DNA from: Henricia sp. BOLD:AAB3569
Taxonomy: Eukaryota; Echinodermata; Asteroidea; Spinulosida; Echinasteridae
DNA: 64,000 nt
Assembly (NCBI GenBank): GCA_037783545.1
Contig: JBBELK010000007.1
Span: 1,321,001-1,385,000 of the forward strand
Direction: 5' to 3'
The notes below the pieces were generated by a model that worked only from the letters and a program-made list of their open reading frames with translations, made no database searches and was not told the DNA's origin. The position numbers and the translations under genes were made by a program. Shown in pieces: positions 47,101 to 54,400 of this stretch (position 1 is the stretch's first letter; each line of letters opens with the position of its first letter).

Positions 47101-49161
47101 TATCATGTTAAAAGCGTTTCAAATGATGACGCTTCACAAGTAACAAAAATGCAGTGTATTTTGGGGCATTTTGTGGCATTTTTTGGTTATTTTGTGATAT
47201 TTGTACTTAGTGAGCATTTTATGTGGGTTTCTGTTCAGTTTAAAGTGCGACGTTAGTTGCGGGTAGATTACCATGCATGGACATCCAGAATTTTCCATTG
47301 AACGTGAATGCAAATGTTGTCGTAAGTTTCCACGCCGTAAATTTTCACGCCGCAAATTTGCAGAAAGTTTAACTAGTTTCAACTTGCATTCAACTACATG
47401 TAGTTTCAACTTGTAAAATGTTTGATGTCAGATTTACATCAGATTCACATTCGTATTCGATTTTGTGTGAAGCATAAATCGGGAAGACAGAAAGAGACGC
47501 ACGGTATATTTTTCGTATACATTGAACAAAAATTTGAAGGAAATTATCTACTAGAATCAAATGATAATCCAATGCTAAGGTATACTTTCTACATGCGCTT
47601 TTGTCCCAAATGTTGCTTTTCCAAAGAAAAATCACATTTTCTCCTTCCAAAATTGCATTCAGTTAGTGCACAAGATGAACCATTTACGCGTGCATGTGCC
47701 GTGATTTTGTCCATTACTCTCTGCAGTAATTTTATCATTTATTTATCTCAGAAATGCAACATTTCCGACAAAAGTGCAAGTTGGAAGTATATCTTAAAAT
47801 TGGATGATCTGTTGATTCCAGAAGGTAATTTCCTTAAAATCTTTGTTCAATATATACAAAAAAATACCAGATGCACATTTTCAAAATCGTCATTACAAAA
47901 ATTCAGGGTAGAATCTTTGTGACAACTAACCTTGAGTGGTTTAGCTTTCTTGCGCGAGTACTCCTCCCAATCATTGACAATCTTTCCCCAGATCAGCCAT
48001 TTATCCTGCGTGTCCAAATCTTCCAAGTCGTCGTTACTGCACGAATTCCCCAAGGAGCTGCCGTGTCCTTGTACGTTACTCATATTGCTTAGGGTGGAGC
48101 CAGTGGACCGTAGGCTGGCTGTTGAACCGCGACGAGACGACTTGTTGGAGTCGGAAATGGACTTGAGCGATTTGGCGTCGGCTTCCAGTAATCTTGGTTT
48201 AAAAACAGGAGTCAAAATCAGAAATAGACGAAGAGTACATGATTGGTAAACTGTTAAAATATTGCATTATTTCCACTAGCAATTAGAAGCTTATGTCGAA
48301 AAAACTGCCTTGTAGAAATTTCAGCAAAATTCAGTAATACTTTAAAAAACCTGAAAAATCCATGCATGGTTTTTGTGTATAAATGAATGGTACAAAATAA
48401 GTTTTTAGAAAAACCTTTAAAAAAAAACCTTTTTTTAAAAATAAAATCTTCAGTTGGCAATTTCTCCCACAAAGGTACAATTTTACATGGAAAAATAATG
48501 TGTTTGCTACCATTGCTATCAACATTTGGTCTGTTTTTATTTTCTTGTCAACTTTAAAGTAAAACTTTGGGTAACTGCAAATGATGGGGCTAAACGTTAA
48601 TGATAAAAACAAAAGTGCACACAAACTAAAAAAAAAAAAAAAAACACCTTCAGTTGTTAATTTCTGACAGAAAGTACCATCTTAAACAGAAATAAATTCT
48701 TATGAAGTTTGTTACCAATTGCTATCAACACTTTGAGTAACTTTTTTCTTGTCAACTCATGAGGTAAAACTTTGGTTCATTGCAAACGATACAATTGGCC
48801 TATAATGTTTTAAAGAATTGTCCAGACTTGGGTGAGTTTCTAAGATGTCAGCTTACCTATTTGCCTGCTCCAACTTTGCCAAAAGTTCCGCTTCTGATTC
48901 CCCCGTGATGCAATTAATCGTAGGCAAAGTGTCATCCTTGGGTCTTGCGGCGCCCTCTGCTGTGACTGACTCGCTGGAACTAGACGACACCACTTGGAGC
49001 CTTTCAACGGCCGTCAAGTCCTTGGTTCCACTGTCCAATTTCGTTGCATCCGTGTTCGTTCCCTTCGTGGAGTCCGTTTCAATTTTCTTTTCTGACTCAT
49101 CATTTCCGGCCGTCGTTGGGTGTGGCTCTGAAGGAGTCGGGCTTTCAATTGCTGTTGCCAT
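21116..49161 (-). CDS. EVI5: EVI5/EVI5L-type TBC-domain Rab GTPase-activating protein, 18 coding exons
   Basis: Predicted 899-aa protein, complete in the window. By family it acts through the TBC domain on Rab GTPases (Rab11/Rab35-linked recycling, centrosome and cytokinesis roles in vertebrates). Order: Ser/Glu-rich N terminus (1-~90); conserved LLAKLEQANRLLEAD; KWLIWGKIVNDW pre-TBC motif; TBC domain (about 190-410) with the arginine finger in IRRDIAR (R240) and the glutamine finger in YCQG (Q277), so catalysis looks intact; then a coiled coil (about 440-820) with repeated EEL(I/M)xV(R/K)LREAEA units; and an acidic tail ending QTEV. All 17 junctions keep the frame; introns total about 25 kb and hold most of the window's repeats. 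The weakest point is the 54-nt exon at 33886-33939. Confidence 0.95.
21444..21788. mobile_element. 345-bp MITE with GGCTGCGTTCGGGCGTG ends
   Basis: Left GGCTGCGTTCGGGCGTG and right CACGCCCGAACACAGCC are inverted, with TTT on both flanks. Inside, ACTCGTGTTAACACGAGT is a perfect palindrome. It lies just upstream of EVI5 exon 18, in the last intron. Confidence 0.75.
22174..22295. mobile_element. Palindromic MITE in EVI5 last intron
   Basis: CTTTGCACCGGCAGCCATGA and TCATGGCTGCCCGTGCAAAG are near-perfect inverted ends; ACAGGGGGCAG/CTGCCCCCTGT extends the pairing. Confidence 0.75.
22654..22749 (-). CDS. EVI5: EVI5 exon 17
   Basis: 32 codons; NQELLTKHTLSETETESSMQ, then ELRNRIMELTSE. Acceptor CTGCACAG, donor GAG|GTATGC. 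Confidence 0.9.
22860..24100. other. EVI5 intron, nothing recognised
   Basis: AT-rich with only short frames. No exon with correct phase and no clear repeat was seen. Confidence 0.4.
24115..24225. mobile_element. 3' tail of the tRNA-derived SINE
   Basis: 'gggtttcctcacgcttg', 'gagtgacagtgcaatgagca' and an (AAT)n tail match the end of the SINE at 27675-28092. Confidence 0.75.
24368..24653. mobile_element. 286-bp MITE with TATAGACCAATCC ends
   Basis: TATAGACCAATCC...GGATTGGTCTATA are perfect over 13 bases and continue as AGTAACTAAGG/CCTTAGTTAC. Internal inverted segments: 'gtgcatggact'/'agtccatgcac'. Confidence 0.8.
24911..25006 (-). CDS. EVI5: EVI5 exon 16 (LREAEA repeat 4)
   Basis: 32 codons; SQEEMYAVRLRETEANACLA to MAELEIQ. 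Acceptor TCTTTTAAG, donor CAG|GTGGGT. Confidence 0.93.
25345..25412 (-). mobile_element. tRNA-head SINE fragment
   Basis: On minus: TATAGCTCAGCTGGTAGAGC, the same head that is tandemly repeated at 6.8-7.4 kb. Confidence 0.7.
25660..25806 (-). CDS. EVI5: EVI5 exon 15
   Basis: 49 codons; NQVTSNQFRRSEDERLTIKA through VKLEAK. It matches the NQxxSNxxRRxE segment between LREAEA repeats in vertebrate EVI5. Acceptor TCTGGCCAG, donor AAG|GTACGT. Confidence 0.93.
25858..26074. mobile_element. PIF/Harbinger-like MITE, copy 2
   Basis: GGGGCCGTCCAAA to TTTGGACGACCCC, flanked on both sides by TTA, the clearest target duplication of the family. Confidence 0.8.
26455..26613 (-). CDS. EVI5: EVI5 exon 14 (LREAEA repeat 3)
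   Basis: 53 codons; THLQRAASRKKDGNSK, then TLTEELMSVRLREAEAMADL and VMELETQ. Acceptor TTTTGCCCAG, donor CAG|GTACGC. Confidence 0.95.
26893..27039 (-). CDS. EVI5: EVI5 exon 13 (LREAEA repeat 2)
   Basis: 49 codons; TMQDELIAVKLREAEANLSL, KDLRQTVNELEGHWQ. Acceptor TCTTTTCAG, donor CAG|GTAGGT. Confidence 0.95.
27147..27515. repeat. Internally duplicated repeat block
   Basis: 'cacaaaagttaagacaagtt' to 'tttgaaatcggccc' occurs at 27155-27262 and 27413-27516. Between them 'ggtctcgcc(a/g)gttagta' and 'gagacctgg' are also duplicated. An older tandem duplication within EVI5 intron 12. Confidence 0.7.
27675..28092 (+). mobile_element. tRNA-derived SINE, copy 2, interrupted by poly-C
   Basis: Head GGCCGAGTGGTTTGGGTCAT resembles a tRNA-Leu/Ser A box and GTGGGTTCGAACCC is a B box. 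Then a run of about 74 C, 'cccttgagcaaggcgctc', 'ggatgtaaagcc' and an (AAT)n tail. It is the best-preserved Pol III head of the family. Confidence 0.8.
27747..27820 (+). repeat. Poly-C run (~74 nt, one A)
   Basis: C tract directly after the SINE B box; poly-G in the EVI5 pre-mRNA. Other runs: 28817-28838, 36841-36884 and 45892-45913. Confidence 0.9.
28363..28512 (-). CDS. EVI5: EVI5 exon 12 (LREAEA repeat 1)
   Basis: 50 codons; contains ALQEELIAVRLREAESAETL and KELREDINSLEK. Acceptor TTTTATCAG, donor AAG|GTAGGG. Confidence 0.94.
28565..28990. mobile_element. Probable MITE with AGACGGAGGGCTA ends
   Basis: Left AGACGGAGGGCTA, right 'gatagcccctcgtct'. Inside, GGAGCTA/TAGCTCC motifs recur, with a C run at 28817-28838. 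Confidence 0.55.
29225..29705. repeat. Interspersed repeat shared with 62160-62512, copy 1
   Basis: 'caaaatgagctgaaagtc', 'agaagtggtagtgtt', 'ggcacgaagaaa' and 'ggaatcaaatagaataag' follow the same order at 62 kb. This copy carries an internal duplication of its first 100 bases (29165-29430). Confidence 0.75.
29710..33880. other. Large EVI5 intron stretch, nothing coding recognised
   Basis: AT-rich sequence with short open frames only. The 129-aa minus frame at 31786-32175 shows no known domain and no splice context. Confidence 0.4.
33886..33939 (-). CDS. EVI5: EVI5 candidate exon 11 (54 nt)
   Basis: 18 codons TMDKLQRAQTIVKDFMRK between acceptor TAAACAG and donor AAG|GTAAAA. It resembles the end of exon 10 (KKLEGAQTVISDLRDK), so it may be a duplicated, possibly alternative, cassette. 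Leaving it out keeps the frame (881 aa). Vertebrate EVI5 offers no clear counterpart. Confidence 0.6.
35132..35166 (+). repeat. (CA)n microsatellite
   Basis: About 17 CA dinucleotides inside the TTAA-flanked element. Confidence 0.9.
35340..35383. repeat. Perfect 20-bp hairpin
   Basis: CCGCCATTTATGGGAGTCAA is followed four bases later by its exact complement. It sits inside the 966-bp element. Confidence 0.85.
37350..37590. mobile_element. Foldback MITE with CCAATTTCATAAAG ends
   Basis: GGACCAATTTCATAAAGTTG and CTTTATGAAATTGGCCCC face each other; 'tttgctttataaaaattgg' is inverted inward. Copies related at 39220-39830 and 17195-17390. Confidence 0.7.
37875..38050. mobile_element. MITE family of 18.8 kb, copy 2
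   Basis: 'ggatctacactaaaacc', 'taaactgtttccct' and 'gattaccaacgaat' match 18838-18992. Confidence 0.65.
38890..39114 (-). CDS. EVI5: EVI5 exon 10 (coiled coil)
   Basis: 75 codons from RLRTENRLLLQRIHVLEEEN to QTVISDLRDK, a continuous heptad-type helix. Acceptor TTTGCAG, donor AAG|GTCAGT. From here on every exon is phase 0 at both ends. Confidence 0.95.
39220..39830. mobile_element. Foldback MITE carrying an inserted second MITE
   Basis: Outer arms: 'gcttaagcacaacatttatttgc' left and 'gcaaatacatttcgtgctaag' right, inverted. Between about 39315 and 39550 sits the element whose relative is at 19640-19855 ('cctacaaagat' inverted, 'gcgcgcacac'). Confidence 0.6.
40873..40933 (-). CDS. EVI5: EVI5 exon 9 (coiled coil start)
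   Basis: Completes Lys, then LEKDYLAFKTKENEDQIEMR (20 codons). Acceptor CTCTCGTAG, donor AGG|GTGAGT. Confidence 0.93.
41066..41163 (-). CDS. EVI5: EVI5 exon 8
   Basis: Two acceptors compete. Using TATTGAAATAG (exon starts 41163) gives FLQRIAPKLHEAEP, and the same residue count as vertebrate EVI5 across this stretch. The CTACAG nine bases later would delete FLQ. Ends VKYNAKKMK plus two bases; donor AAGAA|GTAAGT. Confidence 0.85.
41294..41511. mobile_element. PIF/Harbinger-like MITE, copy 3
   Basis: GGGGCCGTCCCAAG to TTTCGATGGCCCC, TTA at the right flank; the left flank has mutated. Confidence 0.75.
42215..42330 (-). mobile_element. tRNA-head SINE copy
   Basis: On minus: AGCTCAGTTGGTAGAGCATC, followed by GTGTCAGAGGTCTCTGGTTT, i.e. 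A box and B-box-like sequence in normal order. Confidence 0.7.
42343..42473. mobile_element. 131-bp MITE with AATGGGTGCATTCGA ends
   Basis: AATGGGTGCATTCGA and TCGAATGCACCCATT are perfect 15-bp inverted ends. Confidence 0.8.
43186..43276 (+). repeat. GAGGAGGGGGT minisatellite
   Basis: About seven 12-base units of (GTGAGGAGGGGG). G-runs on plus, so C-rich in the EVI5 transcript. Confidence 0.92.
43300..43560 (-). mobile_element. Inverted SINE body
   Basis: On minus: 'ccttgggcaaggcac' and 'gcctctcttc', related to the internal block of the SINE copies at 60735-61015 and 14585-14660. Confidence 0.5.
43580..43669 (-). CDS. EVI5: EVI5 exon 7 (TBC end)
   Basis: 30 codons: GMEIIFRIGIAILQLNYDDL through EEMLR. 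Acceptor TTTCTTTATAG, donor AGG|GTAAGT. Confidence 0.95.
44518..44661 (-). CDS. EVI5: EVI5 exon 6 (TBC)
   Basis: 48 codons: ELLPELFRHFSSQGFHTSIF and ASPWFLTLFAV through RRIMDIFISE. Acceptor ATTTTCCAG, donor GAG|GTAACT. Confidence 0.96.
44826..44916. repeat. Two facing tRNA 3'-half-like sequences
   Basis: GTGCTCAGGTGGGATTTGAA and TTCAAGTCCCACCCGAGCAC face each other, each like a tRNA T arm plus acceptor strand; likely two SINE ends joined head-on. Confidence 0.55.
45152..45387. mobile_element. 236-bp foldback MITE
   Basis: CAGGGCTGTAGTCGAGTCC left; GGACTCGACTACAACCCTG right. ACAAGTC/GACTTGT repeats fill both arms. Relative at about 22110-22160. Confidence 0.8.
45963..46088 (-). CDS. EVI5: EVI5 exon 5 (TBC)
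   Basis: 42 codons beginning MPEEEAFCVVVKLMQEYRLR, very close to the vertebrate sequence. Donor CAG|GTAAGC. Confidence 0.97.
46185..46290. repeat. Dispersed repeat, shared with 48250-48330 and 56580-56690
   Basis: 'atttctac(a/g)(g/a)ggcagttttatc' and 'ggaaataacgc' occur in all three copies; the 48-kb copy is inverted. Confidence 0.65.
46631..46705 (-). CDS. EVI5: EVI5 exon 4 (TBC, glutamine finger)
   Basis: 25 codons: AYSIHDREVGYCQGSAFIVG with the YxQG glutamine finger. Acceptor TCTCATAG, donor CAG|GTAAGC. Confidence 0.97.
46863..47087 (-). CDS. EVI5: EVI5 exon 3 (TBC, arginine finger)
   Basis: 75 codons, phase 0: ELIRLGVPHHFRGIVWQ, then SPCEKVIRRDIARTYPEH with the IxxDxxR arginine finger, ending LFNVMK. 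Donor AAG|GTAAGT. Confidence 0.97.
47410..47900. mobile_element. Foldback element family 'ttcgtatacattgaac', copy 1
   Basis: 'ttcgtatacattgaac', 'ggaaattatct', 'ttttgtc(c/g)caaatgttgc', 'gttagtgcacaagat' and 'ttatctcagaaatgc' in the same order as 50150-50620. The arms are weakly self-complementary. The 166-aa open frame here is fortuitous. Confidence 0.75.
47931..48192 (-). CDS. EVI5: EVI5 exon 2
   Basis: Completes the split Arg and reads LLEADAKSLKSISDS, a Ser/Gly-rich linker, then DKWLIWGKIVNDWEEYSRKK, the conserved segment before the TBC domain. The acceptor is a weak AAACCAAG, but frame and family similarity fix it. Donor CAAG|GTTAGT. Confidence 0.9.
48857..49161 (-). CDS. EVI5: EVI5 exon 1 (start codon)
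   Basis: ATG at 49161-49159 begins MATAIESPTPSEP, within a Ser/Thr/Glu-rich, probably disordered segment, and ends LLAKLEQAN plus two bases of an Arg codon. Donor AATAG|GTAAGC. Upstream, TATTTTAG at about 49190-49183 could be the acceptor of this exon, implying an extra 5' non-coding exon. Confidence 0.9.
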
Positions 49162-49579
49162 GGTTACTCAGAAATTTGCATCCTAAAATAGCTGCATGTT
49201 CACCTAATGCATGGCCAATAAATAAAATGCAAAATTAGGATTTTTAACACATCAATGATTTCATATAAAACTATGAAACTAGTCAAAAACGTCTTAAGCT
49301 TTTTCCATTAAGAAAACTGCCCAGTAATTTGCCCAACGTGAAATAGAGAACCTTTAGCAGAAAATATTCAGTTCAGCAGACCTGTGAAGTCTATAGTATA
49401 GTACTGAATCATCAATTAGGAACTTTAAACTTCACTACTGTTTTATCCTTAGGCTTGGCAGGATATGATGCACCATTTGGGGAACAAAAAAGATAAATTA
49501 ATAGATGACAAATTCCTAGTCCGCTTGGAGGCCATCATATCAATGACATTTGAACAGGATACACACACATGGAATCAGG

Positions 49580-49758
49580 TCAAGTCGCCCCCTGACCGAG
49601 TCGCCCCTTTATACCTACTCGCCCCTTTCCAAGTCGCCCCCTGACCGAGTCGCCCCTTACCAAGTCGCCCTGTACCAAGTCGCCCCTTACCAAGTCGCCC
49701 CCTGACCTACTCGCCCCCTGACCGAGTCGCCCCCTAACCAACTCGCCCCCTTGACCCA
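49580..49758 (+). repeat. AAGTCGCCCC minisatellite
   Basis: About 11 units of 15-18 bases on (A/G)(A/C/G)(G/C)TCGCCCC(C/T)T(G/A)ACC, irregular but clearly related. Confidence 0.85.
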
Positions 49759-50059
49759 ATTATGTAAAGCGGCCAATCGCGAATTTTAAAGTGTTTGGCG
49801 AAGTGGCGCCGCGGGCCATCGCGATTGTGATTCTTTTTGCGATATGTTAATGAAAATAGTACACACACGGCTGAATACAGTGTGGGTTTTTGACTGCCGT
49901 ATTTCCTTATAATTGTATAAACATTTTCCGATTCCAACCTTGGAAACATTTTTCGCCCATAACAAAATGTTTAAAATAAATAAATAAAATAAAATAAAAC
50001 AAAATAAAGCCTTAGGCCATGCGGATCTGGCGTTGTAAACACATTCCCGTAAACACATC

Positions 50060-50740
50060 CCCTTTACAGTCAGTTCACCCATGGGTTCACCCCATGTCAG
50101 TTTGCTCCATTGCCACTTTGCCCCACCACCTCCTCAAAATGGCTTAAGTTATACTTTACAGCTTTCACAAAAGAAGAAATTTCATGATAATTTTGTCAGA
50201 AATAAAGGTATTTTTTTCGTATACATTGAACATTTTAAGGAAATTACCTCCTGGAATCAACACATAATGTAATTTTAAGATATACTTCCCACTTGCACTT
50301 TTGTCGCAAATGTTGCTTTTCTGTAGAAAAATCACGTTTTCTTCTTCAAAAATTGCCTTTAGCTTTAGTTAGTGCACAAGATAACCATTAACGCGCGTGC
50401 GCAGCGCCCTCTGTTGTCGCGCTTACGCACAGACCTCTTGCCGCGTCATTTTGTGCATTACTTTATGCAGTCATTTTATCATTTATTTATCTCAGAAATG
50501 CTACATTTGTGATGGAAGTGTCAGTGGGAAGTATATCTTAGAATTGAATAAGCTATCGATTCCATTATATAAATTTGCCCAAATCCGTGTTCAATGTATA
50601 TGAAAAAAATACCGAAATAAACAAGCAAAACAATGGAGAAGGAAATAAAGGAAGTGCCAAAGTGGCAATGGGGCGAAGTGTACAGGGCGAAGTGGTGTGG
50701 GGCGAACTGACATGGGGGGCCAAGGTGGAAATGGTAACCC
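50060..50740. mobile_element. Foldback element, copy 2, with TTCACCCC-type ends
   Basis: The ends carry 'cattgccactttgcccc' (left) and 'ggggcgaagtg' with 'gccaaagtggcaatgg' (right), roughly inverted. The interior 50150-50620 is the second copy of the 47410-47900 element. Confidence 0.65.
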
Positions 50741-51345
50741 GCCGCCGCCGGGCAATTTTAAAGTGACACTTTTTTGACAGCCAGGCATACGTCATCATCT
50801 AAAACATTTTTAAGCTCGGTGTGGCCTATTTTTGGTTTAAACAAGGCCAACATTTTGTATTTTCCCCATAGAACATAAACTAAACGATGCATGGTTTCTT
50901 GTTTTACTCCCATAAGAACGCGGGAATTCGTAATTTTGAGTAAAACTTCACCCCACCTCCCGTCAGGAATTCCGATGTTTTTTCAGAGATTTGCAGCCTT
51001 GTGCCCAAATAAGGTATCTGTCATGAAAATCACGAAAAGAGCCCTGTCTACAATGTTGAGCCGGAAAAGGATAGTCTGGTTACCCACGAAATTATTGTGC
51101 ACGTCTAAATTGATTAAATATATAATGTATGACAGGATGCCATACTTATTGGGCTGTTTTACAGCCCAAATGGGCTATTTCACACGCTACCGTGATCTGA
51201 AACGACCACGCATAGAATATGCTGACCCCAGAATTTGGGCTTCTTTTGGGCTCGATTTTAGCGATACATCTCTTGCAAGCCTTGTAAATTTGTGTTGAAC
51301 TTTACTCGATAAATTTCTGTCTAAAATAATCTTTGCGTCCCGAAA

Positions 51346-51409
51346 ATGGCTGATACTGATAATGACTTACCAGAGGGTTGGGCAGTGCATTACAGCCAGA
51401 GTAAAGCGG
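51346..51409 (+). CDS. PIN1: PIN1 exon 1
   Basis: ATG in a good context (CGAAAATGG); [21 protein letters not shown] plus one base. Donor GCGG|GTACGA. Confidence 0.95.
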
Positions 51410-54400
51410 GTACGAAAGCATTTTATTTTAGGTCACGTCTGAATGACTTTGCCTTTGGACAACTCGACCGTCTAGACAGCTTGACCCTTGCACTATTTAA
51501 CCATTGAATTTGACTATCTATGCGCATGTTAAAGAAAGGCAATTAGTCCTTTAAGACAACTCGATAAAAGACGAAATTTATTTCGTTCAGATTGAACAAA
51601 GATTTTAAGGAAATTATCTCCTGGAATCAACAGATTATTAGATAATCCAATTTTAAGATATACTTTCCACATAGGGGGACGCAACTTTACCGGTACATCC
51701 GGGATCTTTGTGACCTCGGGTCACAGCGCGGTGAAAACAAACCAGACACACACACACAAACGCACGCACTTCGCGGGCGATGTCAAGTTGTCGTCCACAA
51801 AATATGCCAAAAACCTGCGAGACAGTGTTTTGCACAAGTCACAGTAGAAAGCCTGGTATTGGGGAAAAACTGTCCTACAAATTTCCATCAAAACACTCTA
51901 CGAAAACTAACCAGAACAGGAAGACGGAGTCCAGGGGAAACACGCACAGCATGCACAGCCTCAAGACGGTATTGCAAGACGTACATGACGTAAGACCCTA
52001 GCTCCTTCGTTTGATCATGGGTTTGATTGAACTTCATAATTCAATTATAATTGTTTTCTAGAATGACATGATCTAGAAAGTGTTAATTTGACAAGGAAAC
52101 ATGAATTTATTTAGGAGTAAAACATTAGAGATTTTCTTTTGATTTTCATGTCATCCTAGTTCAATCATGCATTTAGTTTACATAATACATGGCCGATGTG
52201 TGTGGATTTTTTTTCTGTGACCGGTGTGGTATTATTACTAGTATATCTTTTTTTCTCTATCTCTCTGTACACTGGCTTAATTTTTTAAAAGAATTATAGG
52301 CTAAATAATTGTTTTCCTTAAAATTACTAATCAAGTGTGATTAATTGTACTTAAAAAGAAAAACCCCAAATTAATAGTAGGATGAAAAAAAGTAAAATTT
52401 CGTTTAAAAAAGATGTCAGTCTCATATTTTGTACATGACCAACAGCAACTACCTAATTCTTTTCTTCCTTTCACAAAATATTTTGAATTGCTATTTTTTC
52501 CCTCTGTGGTCTTATATATACAGGTGCCCCTGTTTTGCAGTCAAGTCATCCTGACTGCATTCCGACCAATTTCCCGCACATTCCAAACAGCACAGGCAAG
52601 GGACTTGCAACGTTTTCAGTGGAGAGAGAAACACACACCATTATCAGAACCAATCACGAGATTGTTGTGGTGCTCCAGCGGGATGCCCAGATAGCTGATA
52701 AAGCAATTGGCCATGTAAGCCAAGGACCTGGGTTCACATCCCAGTCGGGGCATTGAATTAATCCCAGTCCACTTTTACTCATTACAAATTTTAAAAAATT
52801 AGGCCTAAATTCTTTTAAATTGGGTTTTAAAACGTCCCATCCCTAAAAAAAACAAATTTTCGAATTGCCACACACAAAATACACGGACTGTATATCTTTC
52901 AATTTCAACTTTTATGTTCCTGTTAACACGTGTATTATTTAGAAAAGGAGTTTTTACCTCGACAACACAAATGGTCTAACTTCTATTTTGTGTTGTAGTT
53001 ATCAAAATTTACTGGGGCTTGCAAAATCTTCTGTAATTTTTAATTGCCATTTCTTCAATGGGAAGTGTTCCAGTACATCAGTATGAATGCAGTATTAAAT
53101 ATACATGTAGATGTCTAATCACCATTGAAATACAGTAAACTCATTATAGCCCTGTTCATAAAGGTCCCTTCGGTCCCTTGATCAAGGGATCGAAATAAAT
53201 TGGCCTTATATCCAGAGAGCGCTATACATGTATATAAATGGTGCATACACAATGCAGGGAATAATGGCTAGGACCTATGGACAAGAGCTTTATATGGACA
53301 AGAGCTTTATATGGAGAAGAGCTTTATATCAGGGGGTGTTATAATGAGAGTTTACTGTAAAAAAAATAATATAAAAAGAAATAAGAAATGTCTCTCAATG
53401 TTGCATGGTTGCAAAGGAGTATGTGACCTAATGTGATTTAAAGCAGCTCCATGAAATTGGGCCTAGATTTAGACTACGTATCAATTTGGTACAACTACAT
53501 GATCCTACATGTACATGTAGGGATGATAAATAAATAGTCCTATTTGTCTCATGATGTGGCCACACATGATGTGGTACTACTCCTTTGCCATTGTGGGACA
53601 GCAGAAAAGTATTTTGCTTATTTTGATTCTCATGATAATTTTTTGTATTACATTTTAATAAATTACTTATAATTTACACATATGTACCCAATAATGTCAA
53701 ATCTTATCATTAATCAATATCTTAATAAATATATGATTTTTATGATTTTCATTAATAAAATTTGATAAAAAAATAGATTTCTTTGCTGGGTTTTTCAGTG
53801 AAAGCAAAATAAATGTTTCCGACAGTCCTTGCAGCACCATTTCCCATTTAGGAGTGTTTTTCTTTTAGGGAGGATGCCTCGCATGTGAACCCACTCATAT
53901 TTGCTCCATGACAACTGACCATGGCACCACCTGCACTGTCATCTGATTGGTTATAGGGTTCCTGACAGTGATTTTAAAGACAAAATGTCCTTTCAATGTT
54001 TGTTGGTGAAATGCTGTCCCCACCTATCCAGTCCTGAATTGCTGATGTGCTTCAAGGCTGTGTAAGTTTTTCATAGCAGCATGAGAGCTAGAAGGGGCCT
54101 GCAGAAAACATGTAAAAGGAGAGATACAAAAAAAGAATAATTAACAATAGTCACTTACAGTATTACACGTACATGTATCTGACACCATGCCTGTTGTCTA
54201 GTGTTGACTGTAAAATGAGTACCAGATTCACTACTTGACCAACAAACAAAATATATAATAAAATTTTAAAAATGACTTGCAACTTAACTTAAAAAAACAC
54301 GGTAAGAGTGACGAAGTTGATTATTTTTTTTTCTTTAAAATGACTCATATAGCATTGGAAGATGCAGACTAGATTAGATTTTGTGAGGAAACACTTGTTC

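Larger units (their letters stand above)
49200..51345. promoter_or_regulatory. EVI5-PIN1 divergent intergenic region
   Basis: About 2.2 kb separate the two start codons, which point away from each other, so both promoters should lie here. It holds the GTCGCCCC minisatellite and a foldback element. No TATA box or initiator could be assigned. A 135-aa plus frame (50891-51298) has no recognisable domain. Confidence 0.45.

Noticed and set aside
47422-47922. 166-aa open frame on plus
   Set aside because: It runs through a foldback repeat that has another copy at 50.1 kb without this frame, and overlaps EVI5 exon 2 flank.
50891-51298. 135-aa open frame just before PIN1
   Set aside because: No domain, no homologue recognised, and likely PIN1 promoter or 5' region.
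51700-51720. Nuclear-receptor-like TGACCTCGGGTCA motif
   Set aside because: It lies in the transposon's terminal inverted repeat and is present at both ends, so it is explained by the element.
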